From NCBI GenBank assembly GCA_023403845.1, contig JAEYDL010000002.1, positions 83,403 through 147,402 of the forward strand: DNA of 64,000 bases, given 5' to 3'. Below are positions 61,602 to 64,000 of this stretch, piece by piece (positions within the stretch are counted from its first letter, which is position 1; each line of letters begins with the position of its first letter). Under the pieces are notes generated by a model that saw only the letters and a list, made by a program, of their open reading frames with translations, was not told the DNA's origin and ran no database searches. Both the position numbers and the translations under genes were made by a program. The DNA is from Pseudomonadota bacterium (GTDB taxonomy: Bacteria; Desulfobacterota; Desulfovibrionia; Desulfovibrionales; Desulfovibrionaceae).

Positions 61602-61724
61602 CTTCGTCACTCCTTATCGTTTAAGATCGTCAACGGGATTATTCGTATCGTACGGATAAATTCAGGGAAAGCATAACATATTTTTATGCCTGTCGAAACA
61701 GGCCGTGCTTATGCTTTGGCCTTA

Positions 61725-61753
61725 TTGACACGATTCGTATTATTTTCTACCAT
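61725..61753 (+). promoter_or_regulatory. Promoter of the cytochrome-hydrogenase operon
   Basis: Perfect TTGACA (61725-61730), 17-base spacer, TACCAT (61748-61753). The expected start near 61760 gives a leader of about 30 bases before the cytochrome gene. Confidence 0.6.
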
Positions 61754-61789
61754 TTTTCTGTTTTTATTTCTTTCGAAGGAGGATTGGAT

Positions 61790-62188
61790 GTGAAAAATGT
61801 TTTTTTAAGCTTGCTGCTTGCCGGAGGCTTGGTAGCCGCCGTGGCTACGGGGGCCGAGTCCCGAACGCTGTGGGAAATTCGTGAGGTTGTGGAAAACCCG
61901 CGCATTATCGAGAATGCACAAAGCAAAAGGATGCACGTCACTTTTCCCCATCAGGTGCATAAGAGTCTTGGATGTCGAACCTGTCATCATAATATGACGG
62001 AAGATCGCCAGGTTTATGTGTCCTGTACCGTATGTCACGCCAAGACAGACATAGCCGATCGCTCGGGGCAGAGTTACTTTCTTGCCGTGCATCGGCTGGA
62101 CAGCGACCATTCCTGTGCCGGCTGCCACGCCAAGATGGCCGAAAAGAATCCAAAGCTCAAGGGCTGTCAGTCCTGTCACAGTCTGTAA
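61790..62188 (+). CDS. Tetrahaem cytochrome c3-like protein, hydrogenase partner
   Basis: A periplasmic electron carrier of 132 residues with a signal peptide and four c-type haem motifs: CRTCHH, CTVCHA, CAGCHA and CQSCHS. All four are CxxCH, unlike standard cytochrome c3 where some are CxxxxCH. Several extra His can serve as second axial ligands. It is encoded directly before the hydrogenase, so it probably accepts electrons from it. I chose GTG at 61790, seven bases after AAGGAGG; the TTG at 61784 is too close to that site. Out of frame, ATGTGA lies across this start. Confidence 0.87.
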   Translation: MKNVFLSLLLAGGLVAAVATGAESRTLWEIREVVENPRIIENAQSKRMHVTFPHQVHKSLGCRTCHHNMTEDRQVYVSCTVCHAKTDIADRSGQSYFLAVHRLDSDHSCAGCHAKMAEKNPKLKGCQSCHSL

Positions 62189-62316
62189 TTCAAGCGAGCC
62201 GTAGTTATGATTTTGTTCCTGTTCCCTACCTGACGTCGCAGTCTGGAGTGCATGGTATGCGCTTTTCGGTTTGCGTTTGGTCGTAGCGGGCGACAGGGCA
62301 CTTCCCTCCTCCCTTG

Positions 62317-62325
62317 TGATACAAT
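62317..62325 (+). promoter_or_regulatory. Possible internal extended -10 promoter before the hydrogenase small subunit
   Basis: TGATACAAT matches the extended -10 form TGnTATAAT with one mismatch, but has no good -35. Transcription would start near 62332, within the 242-base gap between cytochrome and hydrogenase. Confidence 0.3.
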
Positions 62326-62430
62326 CTCTTCCTTCGTAAACCGGAAATAATTTTTCCCCAGGCACATTGTTGTCTTTGTGGGACACTCCAGGCGAGAGGT
62401 TTAGACCTTTCGTGCAAAAAGGAGATACTT

Positions 62431-63381
62431 ATGCGTATTGGAATAGGTCTTGGAAAAGAAGACCCTGTAAAAAGATTGGAACGGCAGGGCGTTTCCCGCC
62501 GGGATTTCTTGAAATATTGCGCCATGGTCGCGGCGACCATGGGAATGGGACCCGGTTTTGCGGAGCAGGTAGCCATGGCGTTGACCATGCCTCGCCGCCC
62601 TTCTGTGGTTTACCTGCACAATGCCGAGTGTACAGGATGTTCGGAAGCGTTGCTGCGGACAGGGCAACCGTTCATTGATGAACTGATTCTGGATACCATC
62701 TCTCTGGATTATCATGAAACCATCATGGCTGCCGCTGGTCATGCCGCCGAGGATGCGCTGGAAAAGGCGGTTTCTTCCCCTGAGGGATTCATCTGCGTAG
62801 TCGAGGGGGCGATTCCCACAGCCGAAGATGGCAGATACGGCTATATCGGGGGGCGGACCATGTATGAAATCTGCAGTCAGGTCCTGCCCAGAGCCAAGGC
62901 CGTAGTTGCTTATGGAACGTGCTCTTCCTATGGTGGAATTCAGTCCGCCGCACCCAATCCCACCGGGGCCATGGGCATCAATGAATGTTTTGAAAAGCTG
63001 GGCGTCAAGGCCATCAATATCCCCGGATGCCCTCCAAACCCTCTGAATCTTGTCGGAACTCTGGTCGCATTCCTGCGCGGAGATTCCATCGAGCTGGACA
63101 GGCGTGGTCGTCCTCTCATGTTTTTCGGAACCACTGTTCATGAGCAGTGCGAACGGCGTCCCCATTTTGATGCGGGCGAATTTGCGCCATCCTTCGCCTC
63201 GGAAGAAGCTCGCAAGGGTTGGTGTCTGTATAAGCTCGGCTGCAAGGGACCGCTTACCATGAACAATTGTCCAAAGGTCCGATTCAATCAGACCAACTGG
63301 CCTGTTGGAGCGGGACATCCCTGCATTGGCTGCAGCGAGCCCGGTTTCTGGGAAACAATGACTCCTTTCTACGAAAATTAG
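62431..63381 (+). CDS. hynA: Periplasmic [NiFe] hydrogenase small subunit
   Basis: The subunit carrying three Fe-S clusters from the active site to the surface. The 316-residue precursor has a Tat signal (SRRDFLK at 22-28) with a cut expected near residue 50. Proximal-cluster motif AECTGCSEALLR and the medial/distal-cluster region with CPKVRFNQTNWPVGAGHPC and IGCSEPGF match uptake enzymes of Desulfovibrio. ATG at 62431 follows AAGGAG. The symbol follows Desulfovibrio usage, which differs between authors. Confidence 0.94.
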   Translation: MRIGIGLGKEDPVKRLERQGVSRRDFLKYCAMVAATMGMGPGFAEQVAMALTMPRRPSVVYLHNAECTGCSEALLRTGQPFIDELILDTISLDYHETIMAAAGHAAEDALEKAVSSPEGFICVVEGAIPTAEDGRYGYIGGRTMYEICSQVLPRAKAVVAYGTCSSYGGIQSAAPNPTGAMGINECFEKLGVKAINIPGCPPNPLNLVGTLVAFLRGDSIELDRRGRPLMFFGTTVHEQCERRPHFDAGEFAPSFASEEARKGWCLYKLGCKGPLTMNNCPKVRFNQTNWPVGAGHPCIGCSEPGFWETMTPFYEN

Positions 63382-63393
63382 AGGAACTGAAAT

Positions 63394-64000
63394 ATGAGTG
63401 AAAGCAGACAGACGCCCCAGAGCTCCTTTACCGGGCCCATCATCATCGATCCGTTGACTCGTATCGAAGGGCATCTGCGCATTGAGGTCGAAGTGGAAGA
63501 CGGGCGCGTCAGCAACGCACGGAGTGTGGCGACCCTGTACCGAGGCCTCGAACAGATCCTGATCGGACGCGATCCCCGTGACGTGCAGCACTTCACCCAG
63601 AGAACCTGCGGCGTATGTACCTATACGCATGCTCTGGCTTCGACTCGTGCTCTTGAGGATGCCATTGGCGTTCCCATTCCCGCCAATGCCACATATATTC
63701 GAAACCTTGTGTTGGGCATGCTGTATATGCACGATCACATTGTGCATTTTTATCATCTGCATGCTCTTGATTTTGTCGATGTGACTTCCGCTCTTGCCGC
63801 CGATCCTGTCAAGGCGGCCAAGCTGGCGACGTCCATATCCGCACGTCCGGCATCCGCCGAAGATTTCAGGGCAGTCCAGCAGAAACTGAAAACCTTTGTG
63901 GAAAGCGGCCAGCTTGGTCCTTTCACCAATGCATATTTCCTTGGCGGACACCCTGCCTATTATCTGGAGCCGGAAGCGAACCTCGTGGCCACAGCCCACT
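63394..64000 (+). CDS. hynB: Periplasmic [NiFe] hydrogenase large subunit (N-terminal part; runs off the window end)
   Basis: The NiFe active-site subunit. The visible 202 residues begin MSESRQTPQ and contain IDPLTRIEGHLRIEVE and the L1 motif RTCGVCTYTHA, whose two Cys bind nickel and the NiFe bridge. The second Cys pair and the C-terminal maturation site lie beyond the window. ATG at 63394 is 12 bases after the small-subunit stop, with GAGGAAC upstream. Confidence 0.94.
   Translation, partial: MSESRQTPQSSFTGPIIIDPLTRIEGHLRIEVEVEDGRVSNARSVATLYRGLEQILIGRDPRDVQHFTQRTCGVCTYTHALASTRALEDAIGVPIPANATYIRNLVLGMLYMHDHIVHFYHLHALDFVDVTSALAADPVKAAKLATSISARPASAEDFRAVQQKLKTFVESGQLGPFTNAYFLGGHPAYYLEPEANLVATAH

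Noticed and set aside
61688..61703. GCCTGT-CGAA-ACAGGC hairpin before the hydrogenase operon as a terminator
   Set aside because: Only a 6-bp stem with no following T-run on either strand; probably chance or a minor structure in the divergent control region.
62401..63999. 532-codon minus-strand frame opposite the hydrogenase genes
   Set aside because: The plus strand encodes unmistakable hydrogenase subunits with cluster ligands; the antisense frame has no family features.
1..64000. CRISPR arrays, insertion sequences, phage genes, restriction systems or toxin-antitoxin pairs
   Set aside because: No regularly spaced repeats, transposase motifs, phage structural genes or paired small toxin genes were seen in either strand.

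Overview
The window reads as a chromosomal segment of a strictly anaerobic, sulfate- or sulfite-reducing member of the Desulfovibrionaceae. The evidence is a periplasmic [NiFe] hydrogenase encoded with its own tetrahaem cytochrome c3-like protein, a cluster of P-loop/ferredoxin ATPases and NifX/DUF134 proteins like the 'orange protein' clusters of Desulfovibrio, flavin-dependent thymidylate synthase ThyX, meso-diaminopimelate dehydrogenase, a fused AccA-AccD carboxyltransferase, and a 2-hydroxyacyl-CoA dehydratase operon. No phage, transposon, CRISPR array or rRNA operon is visible; there is one tRNA, Leu(UAA).

Layout. 1-7 kb: lolA (partial), ftsK, efp, engB, xerC and dprA. 7-13.4 kb: an AlaX-like editing protein, ddh, a minus-strand orp/Nif-like cluster and a DraG-type ADP-ribosylglycohydrolase. 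13.6-23.5 kb: a type I secretion locus (TolC, LapB-type ABC exporter, LapC-type adaptor, LapG-type protease), then a membrane protein with a degenerate HD-GYP domain, a glycosyltransferase and an exonuclease. 23.5-30.6 kb: hflX, ssb and an acetyl-CoA carboxylase operon with an unusual biotinyl-like protein. 31-36.6 kb: an unknown membrane protein, typA, a CYTH phosphatase, a small Cys-rich protein and two near-identical tandem genes for small membrane proteins. 36.7-39.7 kb: ruvA-ruvB-thyX-pgpA. 39.8-47.4 kb: a sigma-54 activator followed by a control region (16-bp-arm inverted repeat, IHF consensus, -24/-12 promoter) and an operon for a CoA-transferase, a VOC protein, a dehydratase activator and dehydratase subunits A and B. 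47.4-52.4 kb: a phenylacetate-CoA ligase-like enzyme, a DUF1786 protein, a small protein, gluQ and an EamA transporter. 52.4-55.5 kb: an orphan trpB behind a trp leader peptide and attenuator, DUF302, a phosphoglycolate phosphatase-like gene and tRNA-Leu. 56-64 kb: DUF1275, DUF305, a 31-residue membrane peptide, an ADP-forming acyl-CoA synthetase-like protein, a hydrogenase maturation protease and the cytochrome/hydrogenase operon, whose large subunit runs off the end.

Points most worth a second look: (i) a LapG-type protease paired with an HD-GYP protein that has lost its catalytic residues, which suggests a c-di-GMP receptor playing the role of LapD; (ii) the complete sigma-54 control region in front of a dehydratase operon that includes a VOC-fold, epimerase-like protein; (iii) a trp attenuator with a Trp-Trp leader peptide in front of an orphan trpB; (iv) a tandem pair of small membrane proteins conserved only inside the coding frames; (v) ftsK, whose complete first membrane helix appears to need an AUU start codon; (vi) a 31-residue membrane peptide with an excellent ribosome binding site and its own terminator. 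All assignments come from reading the sequence; no database search was run.
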